Shown here piece by piece: positions 1 through 8,981 of a stretch of 64,000 bases of DNA. The notes under the pieces were generated by a model, which was not told the origin of the DNA, did not search any database, and saw only the letters and a list, made by a program, of their open reading frames with translations. Source of the DNA: Liquorilactobacillus vini DSM 20605. GTDB taxonomy: Bacteria; Bacillota; Bacilli; Lactobacillales; Lactobacillaceae. How positions within the stretch are numbered: the stretch's first letter is position 1; each line of letters starts with the position of its first letter. Position numbers and translations under genes: made by a program. The DNA is taken from NCBI RefSeq assembly GCF_000255495.1, contig NZ_AHYZ01000100.1, positions 1 through 64,000 of the forward strand. The letters run 5' to 3'.

Positions 1-981
1 AAAATAAAAATTCTGATAGCAGGTACACCTTACTTGATGACCTTCTTCAACCTGGTGCATGATTGGATGCTTTTCATGAGCACTGGCTGGAATCCACGGA
101 ATCCGTGGTGCAAAACGATCACCAATCTGCGGCAGTTCCTGCAGAGATGGGACATTGCCGGAAATAACATATAGTTCATCATTTTCACTATCAACTTGGG
201 GCATTGATTTTAAAAGTGACCTAGTATAAGGATGCAATGGATGCTCAAAGATTTGTTCAACGGTGCCTTTTTCTACGATTTGGCCAGCATACATGACTGC
301 GACTTCATCTGCTGTTTCGGCAACCACTCCCAAATCATGGGTAATTAAGATTATTCCACTATGATTCTCACGTTGAATTTTCTTAATTAAATCCAGAATT
401 TGCGCTTGAATCGTTACATCCAAAGCCGTCGTTGGCTCATCAGCAATCAATAAATCCGGTTTGCAGGCAATCGCAATCGCAATAATTACTCGCTGCCGCA
501 TTCCTCCTGATAATTCATGAGGAAATTGCTTGGCAGTTCGCTTTGGGTTATCAATTCCTACTTGTTGCAATAATTCGAGTGCTCGTTGATTTTTTTCCTC
601 GCTACTTAACTTAGTATGGTAATCCATCACTTCAGTAATTTGATCTTTGATTTTTTTCAGTGGATTAAGAGCAGACAGGGGATCTTGAAAAATCATGCCA
701 ATTTTTGCTCCACGGACCTTGTTATATTGCTCATCATTAAACTTCAACAAATCTTGACCTTCAAAAAAGATCTGTCCTTCAATTCTTGTCATGCTTGGAT
801 CATGAAGACCCATAACAGCTGAAGCCAAGGTACTTTTCCCACAGCCAGACTCACCTACTAAAGCCAAAATCTCATCACGTTTAACCTGTAAATTAATTTT
901 TGAAACTGCTTGATAGTATTTTCCCTCAATTCTAAAGGAAGTATTCAAATCTTTAACGTCTAGTAATAATTCTTTTGTCAT
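1..981 (-). CDS. oppD: Oligopeptide ABC transporter ATP-binding protein OppD (C-terminus cut by window edge)
   Basis: ATPase subunit of an oligopeptide importer; with OppF it drives peptide uptake delivered by an OppA lipoprotein. About 327 residues are visible and the frame stays open to base 1, so only the last few residues are missing. Walker [10 protein letters not shown] lies near residue 45, the ABC signature LSGGMRQRV near 158, and Walker [13 protein letters not shown] near 175. The last visible part ([11 protein letters not shown]) is the oligopeptide/dipeptide transporter C-terminal region typical of OppD rather than a generic ABC ATPase. The start is the ATG at 981 behind a GGAGATGAAG ribosome site. 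It appears to be the first gene of an opp operon running leftwards out of the window. The two OppA genes at 37.5 and 47.9 kb are candidate partners (inference). Confidence 0.93.
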   Translation of the reverse strand, partial: MTKELLLDVKDLNTSFRIEGKYYQAVSKINLQVKRDEILALVGESGCGKSTLASAVMGLHDPSMTRIEGQIFFEGQDLLKFNDEQYNKVRGAKIGMIFQDPLSALNPLKKIKDQITEVMDYHTKLSSEEKNQRALELLQQVGIDNPKRTAKQFPHELSGGMRQRVIIAIAIACKPDLLIADEPTTALDVTIQAQILDLIKKIQRENHSGIILITHDLGVVAETADEVAVMYAGQIVEKGTVEQIFEHPLHPYTRSLLKSMPQVDSENDELYVISGNVPSLQELPQIGDRFAPRIPWIPASAHEKHPIMHQVEEGHQVRCTCYQNFYF

Positions 982-1370
982 GGCGAAACTTCATCTCCAA
1001 TTAAAGAATCAACTTTCATTCTCAAATAAAAGCTCGTTCCCTTTTTTATTATTGCTGTTCACTTTTTTAACAGTTAAGCCTCATTTCTAAGATTAAAATA
1101 ATTGCTTTTTATTATAATTATTTAAAAATTAGATGTCAAACAGAAATCAATTACTCATAAAATAGTAAATTAAATTTTATTACAAAGTAATTTTGCTATC
1201 AAGCTTAAATTCTTATTGATTATTTTGAAATTAATTTTAATTAACATCCAAAATTCTTTTAATTCCAAAAAAAGCGGCCCAAAATATTAAAAAAATAAAA
1301 AAGCCAGCTGTAATAATTAACAGCGAGCTTTTTAATCAGCTAAAGCTTTCTTAAGATAAAATTAATATTT
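982..1370. other. AT-rich intergenic region between oppD and pepN
   Basis: It should hold the oppD promoter (reading left) and holds the pepN terminator listed separately at 1285-1333. No coding potential or structured RNA was seen in the rest of this very AT-rich stretch. Confidence 0.6.
1285..1333 (-). terminator. Rho-independent terminator of pepN
   Basis: AAAAAGC-CA-GCTGT (1298-1311) pairs with ACAGC-GA-GCTTTTT (1320-1333), with a small internal CA/GA loop. Read on the minus strand the stem is followed by a long U tract (plus-strand A tract 1285-1300). It lies about 40 nt past the pepN stop. Confidence 0.8.
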
Positions 1371-3891
1371 TTAAAGACTCACAGTAATGGCAGCATTGAC
1401 TTCATCTCGCTGCGATTCAATCAAAGTTACTCGGCTAGCAATCGTGCGCGTATCCATTTTGATTTCCCGCGTTAAACCAGGTGTTTGCAGCTTAGGCTCA
1501 AAGAAATCCTTAAATTCTGCCAACCGCTGTCGAGTTTTAAAGACATTGGAAATTACCGTGATATAAGTTGCAAATTCCATATCACCGCCAACTTTCTTTT
1601 CCAGCCAGTCCCACTGCTTCCGTAACCAATCCCAGGCTGCTTGCTCACCATGCGGATTAGCTAATACACCGTAGAACCACGACCGCAGATCTTGTGGTTT
1701 AATCGTATCGGCATCTTGGAATTTGGCAATCAATTTTTCCAACTGTTGTGGGTCATTGGCATATGCTAAAGCTATACTCAAATCATCTTTAAAACTGCCG
1801 TCAGCCGTTTGTTGATATTCCTGCAACAAAGTTTCGGTCAATTCTGAACTGCCATAATTTTCAACCTCATTGCGTAGAACTTGGAAACGAATATCAGCAG
1901 GTAAATGGATCAACTCATTACGCTTAGCTTGAAATAGTTGATGAGCGGTAGCCATTATTTCCGGATCTTTAGCATACAAAGCAGCACTTAAAATCGTTGG
2001 ACGGCTCAATTGATCATCTAGTGATTCATTCTTTTGCGCTTGCCAGCCCAAACGCTTTGCCTGCTTGGAACTTAGTTTTTGATATAGTTGCCGTAAAGCT
2101 TGTTCTTCCTTAGAATCAGGTTCAACAAACTTTTTCAATTTACCGGCAACCCCGTACAAAGCTGAAATGACTAGCGATGAACGACTGTCAGCAAAGTCCG
2201 CCAACAATGGAACAATTTTGGCATATGAGATCACTTGACCTTCAGCTAATAAACTCAAATCCTGCAGCAATTGCATCTGAGAAATATTATCCAGCTGTGA
2301 AACCTGACTTAAAATATCTTGCAGCAACTGATCATCGTATTTAACAATGAAATGCGAATCATTGCCAACATTCAAGCGGAAAGGTTCGCCTGCTTGTTGA
2401 CGTAATTGAGCATAGTCGCCTAAGTCTAATTGCTGGTCAGCTAAGATTTTAGGAACAGCTGAGTAATTGCTATTCAGCGGTATCTGCCACTGACGACCAA
2501 CCGCCTGGCCGTCACCAATAAAGAATTGCTGCTGTTGCAATTTTAAATGACCATTCGTCACACTGGCTGAAACGACTGGATAACCAGGCTGTTCCAACCA
2601 AGAATTCATAATCTGACCGATATCCATCCCACTTGCTTGACCAAGTGCTTGCCATAAATCAGCTCCGGTAGCATTTTGATATTTATGCGCTGCAAAATAA
2701 GCCTTTAATCCCGATCGCAAAGCCGGATCACCAATTAGGGACCGAACCATGACCAGCATCCGCGAACCCTTAGCATAAACAATCGCACCATCAAAAATCG
2801 AATCAATCTCAGCCGGATTTTCAACTTGTACATGAACTGATTGAACTCCATCGATCGCATCACGTTTTAAAGCAGCAGGAGCTTCAGAAACTTGGAATAG
2901 TTCCCAAATATTCCATTCTGGTTTGATTGCATCAACAGCTACATATTCCATCATGTTGGCGAAGCTTTCATTCAACCACAGATCATCCCACCACTTCATC
3001 GTTACCAGATCACCAAACCACTGGTGAGCTAGCTCATGCGTAATGACTGTCGCCACGACTTGTTTGGTCCGCAATGAAGTATTATCAGGATCAAGCAGTA
3101 AATAAGCTTCTCGATAAGTTACCAAGCCCCAATTTTCCATTGCACCTGCTGAAAAGTCCGGCAGTGCCAATTGCCAAGAATGCGGCAAAGGATAGGGAGT
3201 TTGATAAAAATCCTCATAAAACTCAATTGCTTTTTTAGCAATCTCCAAGGAAAATCCAGTTCCTTAGCTTGATGGGCTTTGGTAGCAAAAACTCCAATTT
3301 CAACACCGCTCTTGGTCCTAGCTTTTTAGCCTGCAGTTCACCAAAGGCAAACGCCACTAAATAAGTCGACATCCGCTTAGTCTCGGCAAAATAATGAATT
3401 CCATTTTCGGCTTTAGTTTCTGGCATGTTGGCTAAAACTGTCTCACCGGGATGTTCATCAAACTTCAGGGCTAATGAAAAAGTTGCTTTGGCTTCTGGCT
3501 CATCCACACACGGAAAAGCCTGCCGAGCAGCTGTTGATTCAAACTGTGTCCCGATCAATTGTTTCTTTTGCCCTTCAACTTGATAATAAGATGGATAAAT
3601 ACCCATCATTGTATCAGTTAAAGGTGCACTATAAGCAATCGTTAATTTTGTTTCGCCAATTTTGTCTAGGGTAATCCAGATTGCTTCTGCGGCTTCATCA
3701 ATTTCAAATGGTCGCTCCTGACCATCAGCTTTAACTGAATTGATTTTTAAATATTTTTGATTGATCGCAATCTTAGTTTGTCCAGCTTGGCCAGTAATCT
3801 TGGTTGTTCCAGTGATTGTTTTGGCCTGGCGATCAATAGCTAGATAAACATCATAATGTTGCGGCTGAAATAAATCATAAAAATGCGCCAT
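1371..3891 (-). pseudogene. pepN: Aminopeptidase N (PepN), broken by two frameshifts
   Basis: M1-family zinc aminopeptidase of the cytoplasm, releasing N-terminal residues from imported peptides. The gene is split into three frames. Residues 1-about 190 read from the ATG at 3891 (through GELQAKK). A short middle piece (TKSGVEIGVF...KELDFP) reads in a second frame between about 3318 and 3250. The rest (LEIAKKAIEFYEDF onward) reads in a third frame to 1371. Both shifts fit loss of one base: near 3313-3318 and in the CCTTGG at 3245-3250. Repairing both gives about 840 residues, the normal PepN length. The catalytic motifs GAMENWG and HELAHQW...NE are intact in the downstream part. A TTG at 3248 could start a 625-residue fragment but has no convincing ribosome site. 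It could be a true pseudogene or a sequencing artefact. Confidence 0.88.
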
Positions 3892-3996
3892 GTTAATTAT
3901 TACATCTCCTTAAATTATCGAATAAAATCATTATACAACTGTAAGTAATTAATTTGAAATTAATTACTTTTTTAATAGTTTTATTAAAATAATCAG

Positions 3997-4653
3997 CTAA
4001 TTAAATTTTATTTTTTTTAATTCCAGAAATAAAAAACTATTTTCAAAGATCGACTTGTTTTTCAACCATATTTTCCCAAACTCGTCTAATAGTCCATGGA
4101 GTTCTTGGGCGTCTTGATAAGTAAAGTTTGCTGGCAATTTCAGCTGTTGCTTCAATTGTTGGTAACTATTGGCCTGATAACCCAAATAATTAAATAGCTT
4201 GCGGGTATAATGATCGGCAATGAATTCAACTTGATCAAAGACATAGACCAGCAAAACATCCGCTGTTTCTTGCCCGATCCCCGGCAGATTTAGTAATTGT
4301 GATCTTAGTTTGGCGCCAAACTGATCAACAATTGCTTGATAATCCCATTTATTTTCTGCCAACCAATTAATCGCTGCCACAATTGAGCGGCTCTTTTGGC
4401 GATAAAAGCCACTGGGACGGATTAATGATTGCAACTGAGGCAAAGAAAGCTGCTGCAACTTTTCTGGTAAAAAATTGGTTTCTTGCTGTAATTTTGTTAA
4501 TGAACGAGCAACATTGTTCCAATTTGTATTCTGGACTAAAATTGCTCCCAGCAAGATTTCGACTTTACTGTCAGCAGGCCACCAACCTTGGGGGCCCATT
4601 TTTTTATAGAGTATCTGGTAAATTTCTGTAATCAATGTCGTTCTTGCTGCCAA
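3997..4653 (-). CDS. HhH-GPD DNA glycosylase, MagIII (3-methyladenine glycosylase III)-like
   Basis: Base-excision repair glycosylase of the endonuclease III superfamily, 218 residues. The helix-hairpin-helix LPGIGQETAD is near residue 122 and the catalytic aspartate sits in IADHYT near residue 144. The lysine that makes EndoIII a lyase (G-G-R-K in the family) is replaced by Glu (GIGQETAD). There is no C-terminal four-cysteine iron-sulphur cluster. Both traits, plus WWPADSK and RPSGFYRQKS motifs near the N-terminus and middle, match Helicobacter MagIII-type monofunctional glycosylases that remove alkylated bases. The start is TTG at 4653, with AGGTGA six bases upstream. It is transcribed away from the divergent folate gene at 4782. 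Calling it a nth endonuclease would over-interpret the fold. Confidence 0.85.
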   Translation of the reverse strand: MAARTTLITEIYQILYKKMGPQGWWPADSKVEILLGAILVQNTNWNNVARSLTKLQQETNFLPEKLQQLSLPQLQSLIRPSGFYRQKSRSIVAAINWLAENKWDYQAIVDQFGAKLRSQLLNLPGIGQETADVLLVYVFDQVEFIADHYTRKLFNYLGYQANSYQQLKQQLKLPANFTYQDAQELHGLLDEFGKIWLKNKSIFENSFLFLELKKIKFN

Positions 4654-4781
4654 CTGCTTTCACCTCAAATACTTTGTAACGTCTAATTGCTAACCGACTA
4701 GTAACCTGTTTTTTCTTTGTTCTTTTTGTTAAACTGAATGTCAAAGGCACTTCTAAAAGCCAAAGTGAGGAGATGATTTTC

Positions 4782-5318
4782 TTGATTAATAAACAGCAGC
4801 TGCGTCAACAGCTTCTAACTCAATTGAAAAACCTGCCGGCAGCTAAAAAAAAGCACCAAGAAACCCTGCTATACCAAAAATTATTTGCTGATCCAGTTTG
4901 GCAAAAAGCTAAAGTCCTCGGGGTTACCATGAGTCTGCCTCATGAGTTAGCTACGTTGCCAATTATCACGCAAGCTCATAAACAAGCAAAAAAAGTTTTG
5001 ATACCGCGAGTTGCTCCCAAAAGAAAACTGCTCTGGTTTGAATATCAGCCACAAAAATTACAGAAAAGTGCTTATGGGATTCTCGAACCAAGTCAAGCAA
5101 GCGATCAAGCGATCAAGCCAGCTGAAATTGATTTGCTAATAGTTCCTGGAGTTGGGTTTCAGCTTGATGGGACACGAATTGGCTATGGTGGTGGTTATTA
5201 TGATCGACTTTTAGCTAATTTCCCTGGCCAGACCCTGGCTTTAGCTTTCAAAGAACAATTGATCAGTGGCATCATCCCTGATCAATGGGACCAAAAAGTT
5301 GAAAAAGTCCTTCACTAA
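4782..5318 (+). CDS. 5-formyltetrahydrofolate cyclo-ligase
   Basis: Converts 5-formyl-THF to 5,10-methenyl-THF with ATP, returning a storage folate to the one-carbon pool. The C-terminal signature GYGGGYYDRLL (near residue 140) is the family's ATP/substrate loop, and basic N-terminal residues (KQQLRQQLL) precede it. About 178 residues, the usual size. I place the start at the TTG at 4782 because GAGGAG ends at 4772, directly against the upstream ATG (4773) but nine bases before the TTG. It is a single gene followed by a strong terminator. Confidence 0.92.
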   Translation: MINKQQLRQQLLTQLKNLPAAKKKHQETLLYQKLFADPVWQKAKVLGVTMSLPHELATLPIITQAHKQAKKVLIPRVAPKRKLLWFEYQPQKLQKSAYGILEPSQASDQAIKPAEIDLLIVPGVGFQLDGTRIGYGGGYYDRLLANFPGQTLALAFKEQLISGIIPDQWDQKVEKVLH

Positions 5319-5373
5319 GCCTAAGGAGCCGCTTTTCTAAGCTAGTTCGATTGTTTCTCTATCTAAATAAATT

Positions 5374-5408
5374 AAGAGGCTGAAGGAATTATTTCTTCAG
5401 CCTCTTTT
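5374..5408. terminator. Terminator between folate cyclo-ligase and DUF1003 gene
   Basis: AAGAGGCTGAAG (5374-5385) pairs with CTTCAGCCTCTT across a short A/T loop, followed by TTTT on the plus strand. The convergent genes on both sides and the A-rich left flank suggest it works in both directions. Confidence 0.88.
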
Positions 5409-5421
5409 AGACAGTCATCTG

Positions 5422-6213
5422 TTAGTTATCTTGTTTATTATTAATTTTTTCAGTTATTTGACTCTCCATAACCTTTTCGTCGAGTACCTGCTGCAATTTA
5501 CGCAATTCCCCGACTTGAGCCTCAATCGATCCTAACATCTCAGTTTGGATCTTTTGAATCTGCAATAAATTAGGTGAATCTTGCTGAATCATATGATCAA
5601 TCTTCGAATGCAAAACTCGAATTTCTTCTTCTGATTTAAGATTTACATGATAATCATTGCGTGATTCCATCCGATCATATTCGGCAGCGCGATTCTGACT
5701 CATCATGATTAATGGCGCCTGAATTGCTGCTACCATACTTAAAAATAGATTTAGCAAAATAAAAGGGTATGGATCAAACTTGAATCCGAACCAATGAAAT
5801 GTGTTGATTACGATCCAAAGTATCATTACTGAAATAAATGAAATGATAAACGGCCAGCTACCCCCGAAGTGAGCAACAGCATCCGCAATTTTCTGACCAA
5901 ATGTCAATGAGTTTTCCAATTGCTCCCGAACATCGACCATTTGATACGTGTCATTTTCCATTACCCGTGTCAATTTTCGGTTTAACTTTTTGTTTTGTCG
6001 ATAATCTTTGGCAATCATCTGATCCATCTTTAACAAGCGATAATGAACCAGATGCTCACTACAAATAAAGTCATCATTTGTCGCTTTTGGAAAATCCTGA
6101 CGAATCAACGCCTTTAAAGGACCATCCAAGTCTCCTAGGAACACACCGTCGACCAGATCATATTTTCTATGGTCTGCTAGACAGCTGACTGTACGATCAA
6201 AATTATCCTTCAT
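5422..6213 (-). CDS. DUF1003 family membrane protein
   Basis: A conserved membrane protein of unknown function, about 263 residues. The N-terminal 100 residues are soluble. GGSWPFIISFISVMILW and FDPYPFILLNLFLSMVAAI form two membrane helices, followed by QAPLIMMSQNR and SRNDYHVNLKSEEEI, the hallmark DUF1003 core. The last 60 residues are predicted coiled coil. The ATG at 6213 is chosen because GAGG lies 11 bases upstream; a GTG at 6225 overlaps that site. It is transcribed from its own promoter through a roughly 175-nt leader carrying a small ORF. Some relatives have been linked to metal ion stress, but nothing in the protein proves a substrate. Confidence 0.85.
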   Translation of the reverse strand: MKDNFDRTVSCLADHRKYDLVDGVFLGDLDGPLKALIRQDFPKATNDDFICSEHLVHYRLLKMDQMIAKDYRQNKKLNRKLTRVMENDTYQMVDVREQLENSLTFGQKIADAVAHFGGSWPFIISFISVMILWIVINTFHWFGFKFDPYPFILLNLFLSMVAAIQAPLIMMSQNRAAEYDRMESRNDYHVNLKSEEEIRVLHSKIDHMIQQDSPNLLQIQKIQTEMLGSIEAQVGELRKLQQVLDEKVMESQITEKINNKQDN

Positions 6214-6395
6214 TGAGATAAACACCTCAGTTGAATTTAATTATCTCGTGCAGTTTGAATAGGCGGGTTCTAGATACCCGTCGCTACTCTGACCACACGC
6301 GGGACCATCGTCGCTTGTTGAAGATATATGATGTTCAGGCATAAAACCCACCACCTTTCCTAAAGATTCTTGGAGTTACCCTCCGCTAAAGTCTT
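6214..6395 (-). promoter_or_regulatory. Structured 5' leader of the DUF1003 gene
   Basis: Transcript region from the predicted start (about 6389) to the DUF1003 gene. It contains hairpin GGAG-GGTAA-CTCC just after the start, the leader ORF, and hairpin CGGGT-ATCTAGA-ACCCG inside the ORF. It does not match M-box or yybP-ykoY cores that I can recall. It is a candidate cis-regulator working through leader translation. Confidence 0.55.
6241..6342 (-). CDS. 33-residue leader peptide ORF upstream of DUF1003 gene
   Basis: ATG at 6342 to TAA at 6241, behind AAAGGTGGTGGG, a strong ribosome site. The peptide starts MPEHHISSTSDDGPACG and ends NCTR, rich in Ser, Asp, Pro, His and two Cys, with no membrane helix. 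Base composition is near 50% GC in a 30-35% GC surrounding, which suggests selection on RNA as well as protein. It ends 27 nt before the DUF1003 start, so ribosome stalling or passage could set expression of that gene. The role is inferred; I do not recognise the peptide from a named family. Confidence 0.6.
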   Translation of the reverse strand: MPEHHISSTSDDGPACGQSSDGYLEPAYSNCTR

Positions 6396-6424
6396 ACTAT
6401 ATACCTCAGATCCTTTTATGTCAA
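6396..6424 (-). promoter_or_regulatory. Promoter of DUF1003 leader
   Basis: On the minus strand TTGACA (6424-6419), a 17-base spacer, then TATAGT (6401-6396). This is near-consensus sigma-A spacing and quality. Confidence 0.85.
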
Positions 6425-6570
6425 CTAGATAGTCTGGAAATTTGCAAACCACTTACTTTTATAAAATAAATCACTATCTTTTATAGTCTATGATGTTTTA
6501 TTTATACAATTATTTCATAGCTTCGTTTACCCCTAAATAGAATTTTTTATTCAGTTTGTAGGTTATATAA

Positions 6571-6582
6571 GCATAATTATGC
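6571..6582. promoter_or_regulatory. Palindrome GCATAATTATGC upstream of arg promoter (possible second ARG box)
   Basis: A perfect 12-bp palindrome about 50 bp before the arg -35 element. It resembles half of an ARG box but departs from the TGAAT arms; paired ARG boxes are usual for ArgR-type regulators. Tentative. Confidence 0.35.
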
Positions 6583-6621
6583 ACATTAATAAGAAAATTG
6601 CGATTTTTTATTAAAAAACCA

Positions 6622-6679
6622 TTGAAATTATTTAGCTGATGTATTATATTTAATGACAATCACAATGAATTGTTATTCA
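6622..6679 (+). promoter_or_regulatory. Arginine operon promoter with ARG box
   Basis: TTGAAA (6622-6627), a 17-base spacer and TATATT (6645-6650) form the promoter. TGAAT-TGTT-ATTCA at 6666-6679 is a perfect match to the ArgR/AhrC operator TGAATWWWWATTCA and sits just past the predicted transcription start. Binding there with arginine should block transcription of argCJBDF. Confidence 0.87.
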
Positions 6680-6705
6680 AAAAAATGAATTTGAGGGATG
6701 GTCAA

Positions 6706-7740
6706 ATGCGGATCGGAATTTTAGGGGCAACAGGTTATAGCGGAATTGTTTTATATTCTTTATTACGCCAGCACCCGCAAGTTACACAAATCAAATTATA
6801 CGGACATCAAGGAAACAATGAATCGGCTGCATTATTCAACGAACGAGTTCCGGCTTTTAAAACCGAAAATTATCCGATCGAAGCATTTTCAGCTAACCAA
6901 GTTATGCAGGAAACTGATTGTTTATTCTGTGCGACCCCAGCTGGAGTTACTAGTCAGTTAATTGAACCTTTCATTAAAAATAATTTTCCAGTTATTGATT
7001 TATCAGGGGATTTCCGGTTAAAAGATCCAACTAGCTATGAAAAATGGTATCATCGACCAGCTGCCAAGCAAGAGCAGTTAACCCACGCTGAATATGGGCT
7101 CGCTGAGTTCCATCATTCAATTTCTGGACATTATATCGCTAACCCTGGTTGTTACGCTACTGCAACTTTGCTTGGCCTAGCACCATTATTATTAGAACAC
7201 TTGATTGACTTGCAATCGATCATTGTTGATGCTAAATCTGGAGTTTCCGGTTCTGGAAAAAAGCTGAGTGCCAGCAGCCATTTCACTTTTATCAATGAAA
7301 ATATCAGCTTGTACAAGCTTAATGCTCACCAACATATTCCGGAAATCATGCAGCAACTGAAATTATGGGATCCAGCTGTTAAACCAATTCAGTTTTCAAC
7401 AACTTTAATTCCGGTAACTCGCGGTCTGATGGCAACAATTTATGTCAAACTCCGATCAGGGGTAACCCGCCGGCAAGTAACGGCCGCTTTTCAAGCACAG
7501 TATCAAAATTCCCCCTTTGTTCGCTGGCGAAATCAGCAACTGCCGGATTTAAAAGCGGTCGTTGGTTCTAATTTCTGTGATATCGGCTATGGCTATAATC
7601 CTGCTGCCAATGTTTTAACAGTTGTTTCAGTTATTGATAATTTGGTCAAAGGAGCAGCTGGACAAGCCGTACAGAATTTTAATTTAATGTGGGGTTTCCC
7701 TGAAGAAACCGGTTTGCCACAATTCCCAGTCTTCCCTTAA
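6706..7740 (+). CDS. argC: N-acetyl-gamma-glutamyl-phosphate reductase
   Basis: Third step of arginine synthesis: NADPH-dependent reduction of N-acetylglutamyl phosphate to the semialdehyde. The Rossmann motif GATGYSG is at residues 6-12, the catalytic cysteine is in NPGCYATA (near residue 148), and KSGVSGSGK follows. 344 residues, normal length. The start at 6706 has GAGGG eight bases upstream; an upstream TTG at 6670 lies within the ARG box. It is the first gene of argCJBDF, with gaps of 10-25 nt between genes. Confidence 0.96.
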   Translation: MRIGILGATGYSGIVLYSLLRQHPQVTQIKLYGHQGNNESAALFNERVPAFKTENYPIEAFSANQVMQETDCLFCATPAGVTSQLIEPFIKNNFPVIDLSGDFRLKDPTSYEKWYHRPAAKQEQLTHAEYGLAEFHHSISGHYIANPGCYATATLLGLAPLLLEHLIDLQSIIVDAKSGVSGSGKKLSASSHFTFINENISLYKLNAHQHIPEIMQQLKLWDPAVKPIQFSTTLIPVTRGLMATIYVKLRSGVTRRQVTAAFQAQYQNSPFVRWRNQQLPDLKAVVGSNFCDIGYGYNPAANVLTVVSVIDNLVKGAAGQAVQNFNLMWGFPEETGLPQFPVFP

Positions 7741-7755
7741 AAGGAGTCTTAAAAA

Positions 7756-8958
7756 ATGAAAGAAAATATTCAACAAATAGCTTTTCGCTGGCCGATTGGT
7801 TTTAAAGCTGACGGAATTCATATCGGTTTAAAACCTGATCCCCAAAAGTTAGATTTTGGCTGGTTCTATTCAACCAATCCTGCTCAAGCTGCTGGCATGT
7901 ATACAACTAATCGTTTCTGTGCTGCTCCAACTGCTTTAACTAAACAATTAGTCAGTCACCATCATCAACTGCAAGCAGTAGTTGCTAATAGCGCCATTGC
8001 TAATTCTTGCACTGGCAAAAACGGTGAAGCCAATGTCTTGACCGAAAGAAAATTAATTGCTGAGAAATTAGCAATCAAGCCAGATTTAGTTGGCGTTGCT
8101 TCAACTGGTTTGATCGGTGCTCAACTGCCAATGGGAAAAATTTCAGATGGTATTAGGCAGTTGAAAACGGCAGCAAACACTAAAGTAACTGAAGCAATTT
8201 TGACTACCGATACTCATCCCAAACGTATCAGCTTACAATTCAAAATTGGCGAGCAATTGTGTACACTTAGTGGTTTTGCAAAAGGTTCCGGAATGATTGC
8301 ACCTAACATGGCAACCATGCTTGGCTTCGTTGTCACTGACGTTGCTCTTGCTCCAAATACCTTACAGCCATTATTGCAAGAATTGACTGGCAAGACCTTC
8401 AACCAAATCACTGTCGATGGCGATACTTCAACTAATGATATGATTTTAGTTTTAGCTAACGGGCAAGCCCAAAATCTGCCATTGACTGTTGCTAATCCTA
8501 ATTGGCAAATTTTTAAAGCTGCCTTGCATCAAGTCCTAGCCTATCTAGCACAACAGATTGCTGGCGATGGTGAAGGAGCAACAAAAATGTTGGAAGTCAA
8601 CGTTAATTCAGCGACGTCTACTGATGAAGCACAGCAAGTCGCTAAAGCCATCGTTGGTTCAAACTTAGTCAAAGCTGCTTTTTTCGGAGCTGATCCAAAT
8701 TGGGGGCGAATTATTAGCACCCTAGGCATGACTTCAGCTAAATTCGACCCAAAAAATATCGATTTGGCTTTTAACCACCTATTGATTTTAAAACACAGCC
8801 AACCAGTTGCTTTTGACCCAAAAGCTGTCAGTCGAAGCCTGCAACAGGCTAGGATTGTGATTGATTTAAATCTGCATGCAGGTTCAGCCACTGGTCAAGC
8901 TTGGGGCTGTGACCTAACTTATGATTACGTCAAAATCAATGCCTCGTATAGTACTTAA
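7756..8958 (+). CDS. argJ: Ornithine acetyltransferase / N-acetylglutamate synthase
   Basis: Recycles the acetyl group from N-acetylornithine to glutamate; many forms also use acetyl-CoA. 400 residues. The self-cleavage site is visible in KGSGMIAPNMATMLGF, where the chain is cut between Ala and Thr and the Thr becomes the nucleophile. The N-terminal motif usually NSGNANACTG reads NSAIANSCTG here (near residue 79), a departure worth noting. DTHPKR and the TVDGDTSTNDM segment are intact. The start has AAGGAG eight bases upstream. Presence of argJ means the cyclic acetyl route, so argA and argE are not needed for this pathway. Confidence 0.95.
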   Translation: MKENIQQIAFRWPIGFKADGIHIGLKPDPQKLDFGWFYSTNPAQAAGMYTTNRFCAAPTALTKQLVSHHHQLQAVVANSAIANSCTGKNGEANVLTERKLIAEKLAIKPDLVGVASTGLIGAQLPMGKISDGIRQLKTAANTKVTEAILTTDTHPKRISLQFKIGEQLCTLSGFAKGSGMIAPNMATMLGFVVTDVALAPNTLQPLLQELTGKTFNQITVDGDTSTNDMILVLANGQAQNLPLTVANPNWQIFKAALHQVLAYLAQQIAGDGEGATKMLEVNVNSATSTDEAQQVAKAIVGSNLVKAAFFGADPNWGRIISTLGMTSAKFDPKNIDLAFNHLLILKHSQPVAFDPKAVSRSLQQARIVIDLNLHAGSATGQAWGCDLTYDYVKINASYST

Positions 8959-8981
8959 GTTCAATTCTAAAGGAGAAAGTT

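Noticed and set aside
616-822. Plus-strand ORF of 68 codons
   Set aside because: It is antisense to oppD; the minus strand shows full ABC motifs in the same place.
3245-3320. Programmed frameshifting in pepN
   Set aside because: Two separate shifts in the same direction within 75 bases, without slippery heptamers, are better explained by deletions or sequencing errors.
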